Part shown: piece by piece, positions 9,713 to 20,102 of the stretch
Layout: each line of letters opens with the position of its first letter
How positions within the stretch are numbered: the stretch's first letter is position 1
NCBI RefSeq assembly: GCF_008326425.1
Contig: NZ_AP018929.1
Span: 634,875-698,874 of the forward strand
DNA length: 64,000 nt
Reading direction: 5' to 3'
DNA from: Sulfuracidifex tepidarius
GTDB lineage: Archaea > Thermoproteota > Thermoprotei_A > Sulfolobales > Sulfolobaceae
Program-made: the position numbers and the translations under genes
The notes under the pieces: generated by a model
Database searches by the model: none
What the model was told of the DNA's origin: nothing
What the model saw: only the letters and a program-made list of their open reading frames with translations

Positions 9713-10057
9713 ATGATCTTCCCTTCCCTATTAGTTTTCGTTTCCGGAGTAGTTACGGCTTTGCTAACCCTCTATTTCTCTTGGGGAAGACCTAGGTTGA
9801 ATAAAAGGAACTTGTCAGTCATATTTTCCTCAATACTCCTTGAAGGGATAGGCTTATGGCTGTTTTCCATTGACCACCCTGCATACATTTTCAAACCTAT
9901 ACCGTTACCTCCAAACGTTACTTATTATGGCCCCGGAGGGGAAACAATAATAATTCCTCCTCCATCATATGCGTCGTTATGGCCTTATCCTCTTATAATA
10001 GGGATAGCCTCATTAGTTGTACTCCTCTTATTACGTAAAGCAGGCGTAATTCCATGA
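9713..10057 (+). CDS. Small membrane protein, unknown function
   Basis: 114 residues with three hydrophobic segments (about 2-22, 33-50 and 90-107). A short external loop is rich in Pro and Gly (PIPLPPNVTYYGPGGETI). Its stop overlaps the start of the next gene (ATGA at 10054), so the two are co-transcribed. Not recognised. Confidence 0.6.
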   Translation: MIFPSLLVFVSGVVTALLTLYFSWGRPRLNKRNLSVIFSSILLEGIGLWLFSIDHPAYIFKPIPLPPNVTYYGPGGETIIIPPPSYASLWPYPLIIGIASLVVLLLLRKAGVIP

Positions 10058-10392
10058 ACAAGGTAAAACTTCTATGGGTCATAATTATAGTAGGCAATTT
10101 AATAGATTACGCAGAGACCCTCTTCTTTTCTCACCTAGAGATATTGCAGTGTGACTACAACCCCTTGATATTAGGTAATACGGCTTTCCTGAACGTCTTC
10201 ATGGTATTGACTGGGGTGAAGTTGCTATCTCTGAGCGGGATCTATTGGTTCACCAGACTCTTTGATTACTTAAAAGTGAATGCATACAAGTGGATAGGGC
10301 TCTTGCCTTTCGCTGGAGGAACTGTCTTTATATTAAGTTGGAACCTTGTTGCGGTTTTGACTTCTGGCTATTTACAAGCTATGGGCCTTTAA
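10054..10392 (+). CDS. Small membrane protein, unknown function
   Basis: 112 residues with three or four hydrophobic segments. It starts MNKVKLLWVIIIVGNLIDYA. The layout resembles DUF5658-type small membrane proteins (an early Asn-x-x-Asp followed by a NPLI block), but this is only a resemblance. It is translationally coupled to the gene before it. The pair plus the gene at 9178 fill the gap between the solitary repeat and the array. Confidence 0.6.
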   Translation: MNKVKLLWVIIIVGNLIDYAETLFFSHLEILQCDYNPLILGNTAFLNVFMVLTGVKLLSLSGIYWFTRLFDYLKVNAYKWIGLLPFAGGTVFILSWNLVAVLTSGYLQAMGL

Positions 10393-10585
10393 GTATCAGC
10401 TGCCCGCATATGTAACCCTTATAGCAGTGACCACAGAGACCACCTCCTCTTCCCCGGGCGAAGACTTGGATTCAGAGTCGTGGCTTTGTCCAGCGTATGT
10501 GTCGGTATCGGGTTCAGAGCTGCAAATATTGCCTGCTAGGAATACACTCAGGACAGCGCTTCCTTTTCACTGTCTTTCCTCTTCC

Positions 10586-13500
10586 AGTTCAAACCCTCTA
10601 AGGATCACTACAAACCCGCTACGAATAGACTATTGACTTGATCCGAATCATTGTTTCAAACCCTCTAAGGATCACTACAAACTTTGCGGGGGCTTGATTC
10701 TCTTTTGCCTTCTCTTTTGCGTTTCAAACCCTCTAAGGATCACTACAAACTCTCAGCAGCTCCGAGCATGCTCAGTGCGACTTGTTCGGGTTTCAAACCC
10801 TCTAAGGATCACTACAAACGATAGGTGAAAAAAAGTGGCAACACAAGGAAACCCAGTTTCAAACCCTCTAAGGATCACTACAAACCTATGTTGCCAATCG
10901 CTACTTTGACGAATTGCAGATGAGTTTCAAACCCTCTAAGGATCACTACAAACCTCCTTTGCGAAGGCTTGGGAAATCATAGCGGAGAAGTTTCAAACCC
11001 TCTAAGGATCACTACAAACTTCAGCAGCACCGTCACAGGCTACGCCTCCGCAGCAAAGTTTCAAACCCTCTAAGGATCACTACAAACCGTACACATTCGT
11101 GGGCCCTGTAATATTGAACTCTAGTTTCAAACCCTCTAAGGATCACTACAAACAAGCTTCGGGACAGATCCCGAAGAAGAAGATCGTCAGTTTCAAACCC
11201 TCTAAGGATCACTACAAACCGGGGCTATCAGGGTAGCAGTGATGAGAGAGTACTCCTTGTTTCAAACCCTCTAAGGATCACTACAAACGAGTCCTGTCAC
11301 AAATAATACTTGTTAAGTCATTCTGTTTCAAACCCTCTAAGGATCACTACAAACACAGAGCGGGCCCAGAGGATTGACGAAATTACGCAGAGTTTCAAAC
11401 CCTCTAAGGATCACTACAAACATTCACCTATGAATCATAAATGATTCACTAATATTGTTTCAAACCCTCTAAGGATCACTACAAACCAGAACAAAGATGC
11501 GTTTGGTCTCAGGTCTCGTATCGTTTCAAACCCTCTAAGGATCACTACAAACTAGGCTGGTAGATGCGCTAGAAGAAATCCCTGCGACGTTTCAAACCCT
11601 CTAAGGATCACTACAAACCCGCATGGAGAGCCCAAGTAAAGAAAGACGGTAAAGGTTTCAAACCCTCTAAGGATCACTACAAACCGAATTTCTTTTTCTA
11701 CACCTTTTTTTACCCCTTTGTTTCAAACCCTCTAAGGATCACTACAAACGTCTTATGGTTACTCAGGTAATTTTTGTTACCTGAGTGTTTCAAACCCTCT
11801 AAGGATCACTACAAACCATGCCGTTCGCTTTCATACTTTACGCTGTAGGACTGTGTTTCAAACCCTCTAAGGATCACTACAAACCCCTCTTTACAGGCAC
11901 AGTTACTTCTAGGATCTTTGTGTTTCAAACCCTCTAAGGATCACTACAAACTCGTGGCAAGTGAGCGGTGGATGTTCTACAGCTTAGTCGTTTCAAACCC
12001 TCTAAGGATCACTACAAACCGTGTTAAAGGATAAATTGCCGTTTCAAGTGCCGTAGTTTCAAACCCTCTAAGGATCACTACAAACTAGTATTAGAAATAG
12101 GTTTTTAGACTTTTATTCTGAGGGTTTCAAACCCTCTAAGGATCACTACAAACAAAATGAGAAAAACGAGAATAATATAAACGCTATCAGAGGTTTCAAA
12201 CCCTCTAAGGATCACTACAAACTAAATTGTCAGAAAAAAACGATCTAGATGATTTCATGTTTCAAACCCTCTAAGGATCACTACAAACGTGGGCGTAACG
12301 CTGAGAAGATTAAAGCCCTCATGGGTTTCAAACCCTCTAAGGATCACTACAAACGATTTCAAAGGACATCGAAGGCAACATAGACCAGTTAGGTGTTTCA
12401 AACCCTCTAAGGATCACTACAAACAAGAAGAAAATTGGCGTAACAACTAAAGTACGAAGTGTTTCAAACCCTCTAAGGATCACTACAAACTAGTGAACAA
12501 TGAGGGGTTCTTGGTTGACCCAGAAAGTTTCAAACCCTCTAAGGATCACTACAAACCTCCTCCCTGTCTCTCCTTAGCTCTCCGTTCTCATCCTGTTTCA
12601 AACCCTCTAAGGATCACTACAAACGTGTTGTTAGCATATGAAAAAGTAGGAGAAAAGCATTGTTTCAAACCCTCTAAGGATCACTACAAACATAAGTACC
12701 GTTAGACTTTTCTGGCTTGTACATTGTTTCAAACCCTCTAAGGATCACTACAAACCTATCACCGGAATCTTATTCGTCCCTGATTGAAGATTAGTTTCAA
12801 ACCCTCTAAGGATCACTACAAACTGCATCTTCTACACACTCCGGCGTTAATTTCTCATGTTTCAAACCCTCTAAGGATCACTACAAACTCTCCAAATGGC
12901 AAAAAGAACTAGTTGAGAACGCAATGTTTCAAACCCTCTAAGGATCACTACAAACAGAAGTTAGTTTCAGAAATAGAAAGAATACGACAACGTTTCAAAC
13001 CCTCTAAGGATCACTACAAACTGGCTTTGTTCCTCTCTCTTCTTACGCTGTCTCAGAGCGTTTCAAACCCTCTAAGGATCACTACAAACTAGTCCTACGT
13101 ACATTCACGTGAGAGTGAGCCCTTGTTTGGTTTCAAACCCTCTAAGGATCACTACAAACCGAAGAACTGTTTATTACGTATACTAATTGTCTCTTGGTTT
13201 CAAACCCTCTAAGGATCACTACAAACACGTGGCTAACTGCCATGATGGAGGAGGGGGAAAAGAAGTTTCAAACCCTCTAAGGATCACTACAAACAAGTGT
13301 AATTCTTCTATAACGTCTTGCTCCATTCCTTTGTTTCAAACCCTCTAAGGATCACTACAAACTACCCGAGGCTGAAACGTTGGATCGCCCTGATCGAGAT
13401 GTTTCAAACCCTCTAAGGATCACTACAAACACGTGGGTAAGAGTGCGGGCAACGAAGTCAGTGAAATGGTTTCAAACCCTCTAAGGATCACTACAAACGT

Positions 13501-16422
13501 ATGGCATCAATTTGGACTTATTGTTTCCAGATCTTTGTTTCAAACCCTCTAAGGATCACTACAAACAGATACTTCCTCATGAGGAATTAGGCGTTAAAAA
13601 ATGTTTCAAACCCTCTAAGGATCACTACAAACATGCCCTGTCTGGATATTTTTGCTTCAGCTCTCTACGTTTCAAACCCTCTAAGGATCACTACAAACAT
13701 CTCCTGGCTGTTCGCCTTTATGAAACATCTTGCACAGTTTCAAACCCTCTAAGGATCACTACAAACATTCCGCTTTACTATATTCCTTACTTTGCATTAG
13801 CCCGTTTCAAACCCTCTAAGGATCACTACAAACTGGTATTACAGCTATATCTACTATGTATATTCTTGGGTTTCAAACCCTCTAAGGATCACTACAAACC
13901 AGTAAAGTGAGAGGGCATGAGATACCTTGGTATTTGTTTCAAACCCTCTAAGGATCACTACAAACGCTTTAATCGATAGTACAAACGGCCCAAGCAATGT
14001 AAGTTTCAAACCCTCTAAGGATCACTACAAACGCTCCATTATTGAAATTAGCAGAACCTATGTTAGTATGTTTCAAACCCTCTAAGGATCACTACAAACT
14101 TGTACTTCACCGTGAACATGGCGACGGAGTAGATTGTTTCAAACCCTCTAAGGATCACTACAAACCGAAATAATATTCAGGAAATGGCGCGAATACGAAG
14201 AGTTTCAAACCCTCTAAGGATCACTACAAACACCACATGAACCGGAACTACTTTCACTTTGGTAAGGTTTCAAACCCTCTAAGGATCACTACAAACATAC
14301 GAGAGTCAGTTTAAGACACCGGGTGAGGTTCATGTTTCAAACCCTCTAAGGATCACTACAAACTCCCATTTTTGTCTTATCGAATCTATGTTCTTCTCGT
14401 TTCAAACCCTCTAAGGATCACTACAAACACGGAGTCCCCCCATTTTTTAGGTACCACTATGCTGGTTTCAAACCCTCTAAGGATCACTACAAACCTCTTT
14501 TAATGCCGTTGAATTCACTAATCCTTTCGATGTTTCAAACCCTCTAAGGATCACTACAAACTAGAAAAAGAAATTCGGTACCGAACTATGAGAAAAAGTT
14601 TCAAACCCTCTAAGGATCACTACAAACATCGAATTGAATAAAGACGTTAGTGATGAGGAAATAGGTTTCAAACCCTCTAAGGATCACTACAAACTGAGAG
14701 CGAATCCATGACTAGCAGTACTTATGAAAGGTTTCAAACCCTCTAAGGATCACTACAAACAACATGAGAACGAAATAAATCCTTACTTTTTTAGAAGTTT
14801 CAAACCCTCTAAGGATCACTACAAACTATTTATAAATGACCTCGATAAGTATTGGGTAGGTGGTTTCAAACCCTCTAAGGATCACTACAAACATATGTGT
14901 CAGAATGATCGCCGTTGAAGACATACTGTTTCAAACCCTCTAAGGATCACTACAAACCTTTTTTCACCTATCTACTAGTTTCTCACACTAGTATAGTTTC
15001 AAACCCTCTAAGGATCACTACAAACGCTTCGGGACAGATCCCGAAGAAGAAGGTTATATTGTGTTTCAAACCCTCTAAGGATCACTACAAACATAGCATT
15101 CGTTCACGGTATGGTCGTCGTCCTCTCTAGTTTCAAACCCTCTAAGGATCACTACAAACGTATTGGGTAGGTGCAAAAATGAGCAGAAATAATAAGGTTT
15201 CAAACCCTCTAAGGATCACTACAAACCATTCCACGAATGCGTTTCTTCTCCTTTCTCCTGTCTGTTTCAAACCCTCTAAGGATCACTACAAACGTGAAAG
15301 TTGCAGGTGAAACGAAGTTAGCTTTTACCTGTTTCAAACCCTCTAAGGATCACTACAAACGCACTATGGATGCAAACATTCCCTCCTTTTCTTATTCGTT
15401 TCAAACCCTCTAAGGATCACTACAAACTCATATGACATGCGATTTCGAAAAGGTATTCGAAAAGGGTTTCAAACCCTCTAAGGATCACTACAAACAGAAC
15501 ATTACGTCCTTCACCTTCAACCCTGCTTTTTCGTTTCAAACCCTCTAAGGATCACTACAAACTAAAATAAGTTGAATAAATCGTGCTTCTGGAAATGGTT
15601 TCAAACCCTCTAAGGATCACTACAAACCAGACATAAGAGCTACGAATTTATTTTTGAAAAAGTTAGTTTCAAACCCTCTAAGGATCACTACAAACCGACT
15701 ATGAGGAGGGTGAGGTGGATGAGTGAAACATGTTTCAAACCCTCTAAGGATCACTACAAACCCTCAGGCTCGAGAGGGCCATAGACATTCACACCAGTTT
15801 CAAACCCTCTAAGGATCACTACAAACGGAACGAGGTGGCAGGTCAGTGAGGGTCATAACGTTGTTTCAAACCCTCTAAGGATCACTACAAACTGGCAATC
15901 ACAATTTCGAATAGAGATCCGACTAGGTTTCAAACCCTCTAAGGATCACTACAAACTACTAAATGGCGTGTTTAATTACCCGCCATCCTATGTTTCAAAC
16001 CCTCTAAGGATCACTACAAACCATTATCTCTTCCTCAGGAACCACGTTCCCGCCTTTAGTTTCAAACCCTCTAAGGATCACTACAAACTTATTTGATATT
16101 ATTTCTATCTTGTCTTTGAGATGAGTTTCAAACCCTCTAAGGATCACTACAAACGAGGGGACTGGGGGTATTGTCCGTTGTCGGGATCATGTTTCAAACC
16201 CTCTAAGGATCACTACAAACAAATCGTGTCATGTACTTTGTTAGAACTGTCATTGAGTTTCAAACCCTCTAAGGATCACTACAAACTGAACTGAAAGCCT
16301 CGCCCTTCCAGGGCGTGGAGCAAGGTTTCAAACCCTCTAAGGATCACTACAAACCTCAGCGTCACTGAAACCACTGATTGAAACATAGTCGTGTTTCAAA
16401 CCCTCTAAGGATCACTACAAAC
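10586..16422. CRISPR. CRISPR array, 88 repeats and 87 spacers
   Basis: The repeat is 30 bases, begins GTTTCAAACC, has CTCTAAGGAT in the middle and ends CACTACAAAC. I counted 88 copies by their start positions (10586, 10653, 10721 and so on to 16393), at a mean spacing of 66.7. Spacers are 34-40 bases and all but two pairs look unrelated. Only the first repeat (10586) is altered, at its first two bases, which marks the left as the old, distal end. The leader should then be at the right, with transcription leftward. On that strand the repeat ends TTTGAAAC, like the 5' tag of many archaeal crRNAs. No cas genes for adaptation or interference lie in the window, so the array must be served in trans. 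Open frames across repeats are artefacts. Confidence 0.99.
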
Positions 16423-16620
16423 CCTGCTTAATATTATGTAAAAACCCCCTAAAAAACGTTACTCTGAATTCGGCAGTGAAGTCGCACCATCAACTTCCCT
16501 TTCACTGCCGAGGGAGTTTTACGTGAAAAATAATATGTTTTGAAAAACATATTTCGTTCTCCCTTTCACTGCCGAATTTTTGACTTCCTTCTACTATCTG
16601 AAATAAACAATAAAGATGCA
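16423..16620 (-). promoter_or_regulatory. Probable CRISPR leader with nested inverted repeats
   Basis: This AT-rich stretch abuts the last, perfect repeat. A 14-base inverted repeat (AATTCGGCAGTGAA at 16467-16480, TTCACTGCCGAATT at 16564-16577) encloses a third TTCACTGCCGA (16501-16511) and a 10-base palindrome (AATATGTTTT, GA, AAAACATATT at 16532-16553). Directly repeated CCCTTTCACTGCCGA starts at 16497 and 16561. Leader assignment rests on the degenerate repeat being at the opposite end. The inverted repeats could be regulator sites or a small inserted element. Confidence 0.6.
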
Positions 16621-17390
16621 TAAATACATAATTACAACATCTCTTTTAACTTTATTAATTTATAATTTCCTCTAAAAGAGAGGTTTATTGAACTATCACG
16701 CCCTTGGGAATGAGGTTGTTCAATTTCGGTTATTTAGTGTCATGTCCCATCTTTCTAAATGACTTAACAGCTTCCCTGAACTAGGAAGGCAGTTTACGGG
16801 AATTCCTGTGGCTTAAATATTTTCATCTAGTAGTGTTATAAAATAAATTTTATCTATTTAGCATTGAGGAAGACTTCGGATCTATAGCTAATTATTTAAT
16901 CTCTATCCTCTCATTATTAAATTATTTTTAAGGTCACGTAAACCTGCAGGGTTTTCCGATAAAAGCTATAGGAAGAGTAATACCTTTACATAGTCACGCG
17001 TCGAACTTCCTTTTCTGAAGTGTTTTCTACTTTATCTCAAAAAACACTATTTCTTAAGGAGGTGTACCGCAGATCATCACTTACCTTTTCAAATGATCTC
17101 TCTGTTAGCTTGTAACCTTTCTCTTTCTCAATTATTATATATGAACTAGCCTTCTTCCGATCCTATTTACTCCAACCCTACGTCCTTGACCATGGTTTTT
17201 CGAACCTAGAAATGAAGAGAAGGAACAGGGAGCTCTCAGGGTCTCCTTCTCCCTATCCTTTTTCTTTTATCTGAAAATCGATGATTTTATCTTTTTCCTA
17301 ACTTTTAAACTTACAATGTGATTTATCAGATTTCTTGCTTTCTTTTAGTTAAAATGGCTTAAAAAATCACGTGGCATCTCTCTTAGTGCA
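16621..17390. other. Intergenic stretch between the CRISPR leader and an MFS gene
   Basis: No gene. It contains copy B of the ~180-base dispersed element (16790-16969) and the promoter region of the next gene. Confidence 0.5.
16790..16969 (+). repeat. ~180-base dispersed non-coding element, copy B
   Basis: Close to copy C at 42561-42741 along its whole length: CAGTTTACGGGAATTCCTGT, then TCTAGTAGTGTTATAAAA, CTATAGCTAATTATTTAA and TTTTCCGATAAAAGCTAT. By eye about four in five bases agree with copy C. Copy A at 4445 is more diverged. No coding frame is shared. Confidence 0.85.
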
Positions 17391-18743
17391 ATGTCAAAGG
17401 AAAAGTCTAAGGTAAACGTTTTGGGCAGGATGGAGAGACTCCCGTTAAGCAGAATACACTACAAGTTCCTCATGCTTGTCATGGGAGGAGAGTGGGTGGA
17501 GACGTTAATGTTGTTGGGTAACGGAGGGATAGCCACGGTGTTGTCTACAGTCCTCTTCTCAAGTCTGTCAATAGCTGTTACGGCTATAACTACTGCTTTC
17601 TTCCTGGGTGAGACATTAGGTAGTGTGCTGTTCGGCCTCCTCTCAGACATGAAAGGCAGGAGGACTGTCTTCTTGGTCAACCTGCTCCTTTTCGGGGTAG
17701 GTATGTTGATAGCAGGTTTCATGAGCAACTTTTACGCTATCTCAGCGCTGATATTTGTTGCAGGGATAGGTGTGGGAGGTGAATTCCCCCTAGTGGACAG
17801 TTACACCTCAGAGATGATGCCCGGGAAGTTCAGGGGGAGGGGTGTTGCCCTAGTGTACACGCTTGCAGTTACCTCTGCCCCCGTCATTGCTATAGTAACG
17901 TACTTGTCTTCCCACCCTCTGGAGTACTACTCGTGGAGGATACCTCTCTGGTTCATGGGTGTAGCAGCGCTAGTTGTGTGGGCTTTAAGGACTAGGTTAG
18001 ACGAGTCCCCCAGGTGGTTGGAGACCAAGGGGAGAGTGGAGGAAGCTGACGAAATAGTGAGGAAGTGGGAGGACTCTGTAGTCAGGGAGGGTAAGGAGTT
18101 ACCTGACGCTGAGGAGGTCGATGTGGAGGAGAAACGCTCCAGCGTGAGAGAGCTGTTCTCGAAGGAGCTCAGGAAGAGGACTATCATGATGTTGGTCTTC
18201 CAGTTCTTCCAGTCTGGGATATTCTACGGTTTCGTGGTACTGACACCGTCCTTTCTGTTAGCTAAGGGAATAAGCTTAGTGAACACCTTGCTCTTTTCCA
18301 TCGTTATAGACACCGGCTTCCTGGCAGGTAGCGTGATAAACTACTTCGTGATAGACAAGGTCGACAGGAAGTACGGGATAATAGGTTCTTCTGTACTGGC
18401 TGGGGTACTTGGGACTGCGTTCGCTCTCGCACCTAACGTACCCTTGACCGTCGCGCTCGGGTTCCTCGTTGCAGCTACACTTTGGAACTTCTCCAACTTC
18501 TTCCATACATATCAAGCTGAGATATTCCCCACGAGGGTGAGGTCGACAGGTGCGGGGCTGGTGTACAGCGTCAGTAGGTTCTCTACGTCTATACTGGTGT
18601 TGCTGATCGCTGCGTTCTTCCTTCCAAGGGGGTTGCTGGCCACTTTCGGGATAATATGGGTCTTCATAGCCATAGTGTCCCTAGACATAGGCCTGCTGGG
18701 CCCCAGGACTACCGGGAGGAAATTGGAGGACATATCGAAGTGA
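17391..18743 (+). CDS. MFS transporter, metabolite:proton symporter type
   Basis: 450 residues with about 12 membrane segments. The MFS loop 2-3 motif is GLLSDMKGRR, followed by GIGVGGEFPL in segment 4 and DESPRWLETKGRVEEA after segment 6. The central cytoplasmic loop (about 205-250) is charged. It resembles archaeal sugar or organic-acid symporters. It is a single gene; the substrate cannot be named. Confidence 0.92.
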   Translation: MSKEKSKVNVLGRMERLPLSRIHYKFLMLVMGGEWVETLMLLGNGGIATVLSTVLFSSLSIAVTAITTAFFLGETLGSVLFGLLSDMKGRRTVFLVNLLLFGVGMLIAGFMSNFYAISALIFVAGIGVGGEFPLVDSYTSEMMPGKFRGRGVALVYTLAVTSAPVIAIVTYLSSHPLEYYSWRIPLWFMGVAALVVWALRTRLDESPRWLETKGRVEEADEIVRKWEDSVVREGKELPDAEEVDVEEKRSSVRELFSKELRKRTIMMLVFQFFQSGIFYGFVVLTPSFLLAKGISLVNTLLFSIVIDTGFLAGSVINYFVIDKVDRKYGIIGSSVLAGVLGTAFALAPNVPLTVALGFLVAATLWNFSNFFHTYQAEIFPTRVRSTGAGLVYSVSRFSTSILVLLIAAFFLPRGLLATFGIIWVFIAIVSLDIGLLGPRTTGRKLEDISK

Positions 18744-19199
18744 CACGCTCGCCTCTATATCAAGAGAGATTTACCACCGTAAGTCGCTTGTCTTTCCAGA
18801 TGATGAGAACCTATCCTTTTTTATTAAATTCAGAGTCCAGCATCAATATTTTCCATAAATTTTATTAGAGGTAACATAATTTCTATAAAAGTGAAACGAT
18901 AACGCAAAGATAGTCGAATGAGAGGCCAATGTTGTCTTATCATTCATATGAAATAACTCAGTGAACTACTGCTTTGTTTGTCCCTTCAATTCCTTTAGGT
19001 GTTAAGTCTGTTGGTTTTAATAATTCGAAATTAGACGTTATATTAAAAGTAGGTTTTACGTTAACTTTGATAAAAATTGAAGCGTCCCACAAAGCAGTGA
19101 ACCACTAGGGAGGCTTCGCATGGACTCTGAGAAGAGCCCGATTAGTCCGAAAAGGCCTTATCAATTATCCTCCTTCCCTCTCTTTTTATTTTATTTTGT
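18744..19199. other. Intergenic stretch with a MITE-like inverted-repeat element
   Basis: No coding sequence. It holds the inverted-repeat element at 18957-19109. Confidence 0.5.
18957..19109. repeat. MITE-like element with imperfect ~35-base inverted ends
   Basis: The left arm 18957-18991 and the right arm 19075-19109 are inverted copies. They share the perfect blocks ACTGCTTTGT / ACAAAGCAGT and CTTCAATT / AATTGAAG, with mismatches between. The interior is about 80 bases of AT-rich sequence without a frame. Single related arms occur at 6031-6071 and 24506-24544. No target-site duplication could be defined. Confidence 0.6.
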
Positions 19200-19571
19200 T
19201 CATGAACAGTTCATGGGATTACTTAAGTCCATGCAAGAACCCACTTGTGTTTTATTCGTTATGTCGTAAATCGACATAATAGGTATCGGTATATCTATTA
19301 CAATCTCGATTGCACCTCCTCCGAACTTGCCAGATGGTTTCACGATGCCAGAATACTTTATGTGTGTCGGGTCTACATCAGATAAACGGAATCCGCCTAT
19401 CCTAAAAATCTCTTTTTTATTTATCGCAAGCCAATTCTTAGCAATTGAAGGTGAATCTGTAAAAAGCGTAGTCCAGTAGGTCCCTCTAGGACTCCTCGTA
19501 GAGTAAACTATACCATTTTTCAGGACGAAACATACTCCGCCTCGTCCACGTATCTGTAGAGATAACCGGAA
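19200..19571 (-). pseudogene. Gene fragment without a start, unknown function
   Basis: An open frame of about 123 codons with clear protein character (CFVLKNGIVYSTRSPRGTYW, FRIGGFRLSDVDPTHIKYSG, GGGAIEIVIDIPIPIMSIYD). It ends at TGA 19200-19202 and begins right after an in-frame stop, with no ATG, GTG or TTG near the front. It is therefore a 5'-truncated or frameshifted gene. It lies just downstream of the damaged gene at 19612 on the same strand. Not recognised. Confidence 0.55.
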
Positions 19572-19611
19572 TCATATATGAATACCATGAAGAGAATTAA
19601 GCAATGTTATT

Positions 19612-20102
19612 TTAAAATCTTTCCCTAAGTAGTTGAAAACAGTAATTTAATATTTCAGATATTATATTTGCTACCTTGTTCGCGTCTTTATCAATACTAC
19701 CAAGTGAAAGAGTGACGTCAAACATCATGTTCTCCATAACTGGGGTGACTTTGGTTCTGTAAACTTCAGTGCTCACGCCTACTAAAGGTCCGTTCCACGT
19801 GAAACAGTATACATCTCCTACAAGCCTATTCTCCTCTTCTATCTTAAGGTTTTCAATAGATAGAGAATAAGTTCTTGCCTCCCGGGAGTGTGTGTTTCCT
19901 CTTCGTCGCTCTCTTCTATCTTTCTATTACTTGCCGTAATTACTACCCTCCCAGAGTCGAAGGGATATAGTTCGTACTCTACATGGAGAAAACCCTTATC
20001 TTCCTTAAGCCTACTTTCAACTTGGTGTAAAGCTAATTCGAAAACCTTCGTTAAATACTTCAAATTGTTACTCTTTAAGATGGGTAGTGATATCTTTTCC
20101 AT
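19612..20102 (-). pseudogene. Frameshifted gene of unknown function
   Basis: It starts at ATG 20102 (MEKISLPILKSNNLKYLTKV), about 25 bases after a TTTATATATATA box, and reads well to about 19872 (EESDEEETHTPGR). The next frame then continues (TYSLSIENLKIEEENRLVGD, VYCFTWNGPLVGV, DKDANKVANIISEILNYC) to TAA at 19612. The joined product would be about 163 residues. No family is recognised. The gene and its downstream neighbour look like one decaying locus. Confidence 0.6.

Noticed and set aside
10427-10636. A 69-codon frame before the array
   Set aside because: It runs into the first repeats and has no family or promoter. A minus-strand frame in the same place (SAVLSVFLAGNICSSEP) has no start either.
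12493-15130. Several open reading frames across CRISPR repeats, with the peptide FKPSKDHYK repeated
   Set aside because: The peptide is the translated repeat; spacers keep the frame open by chance. No start or promoter context.
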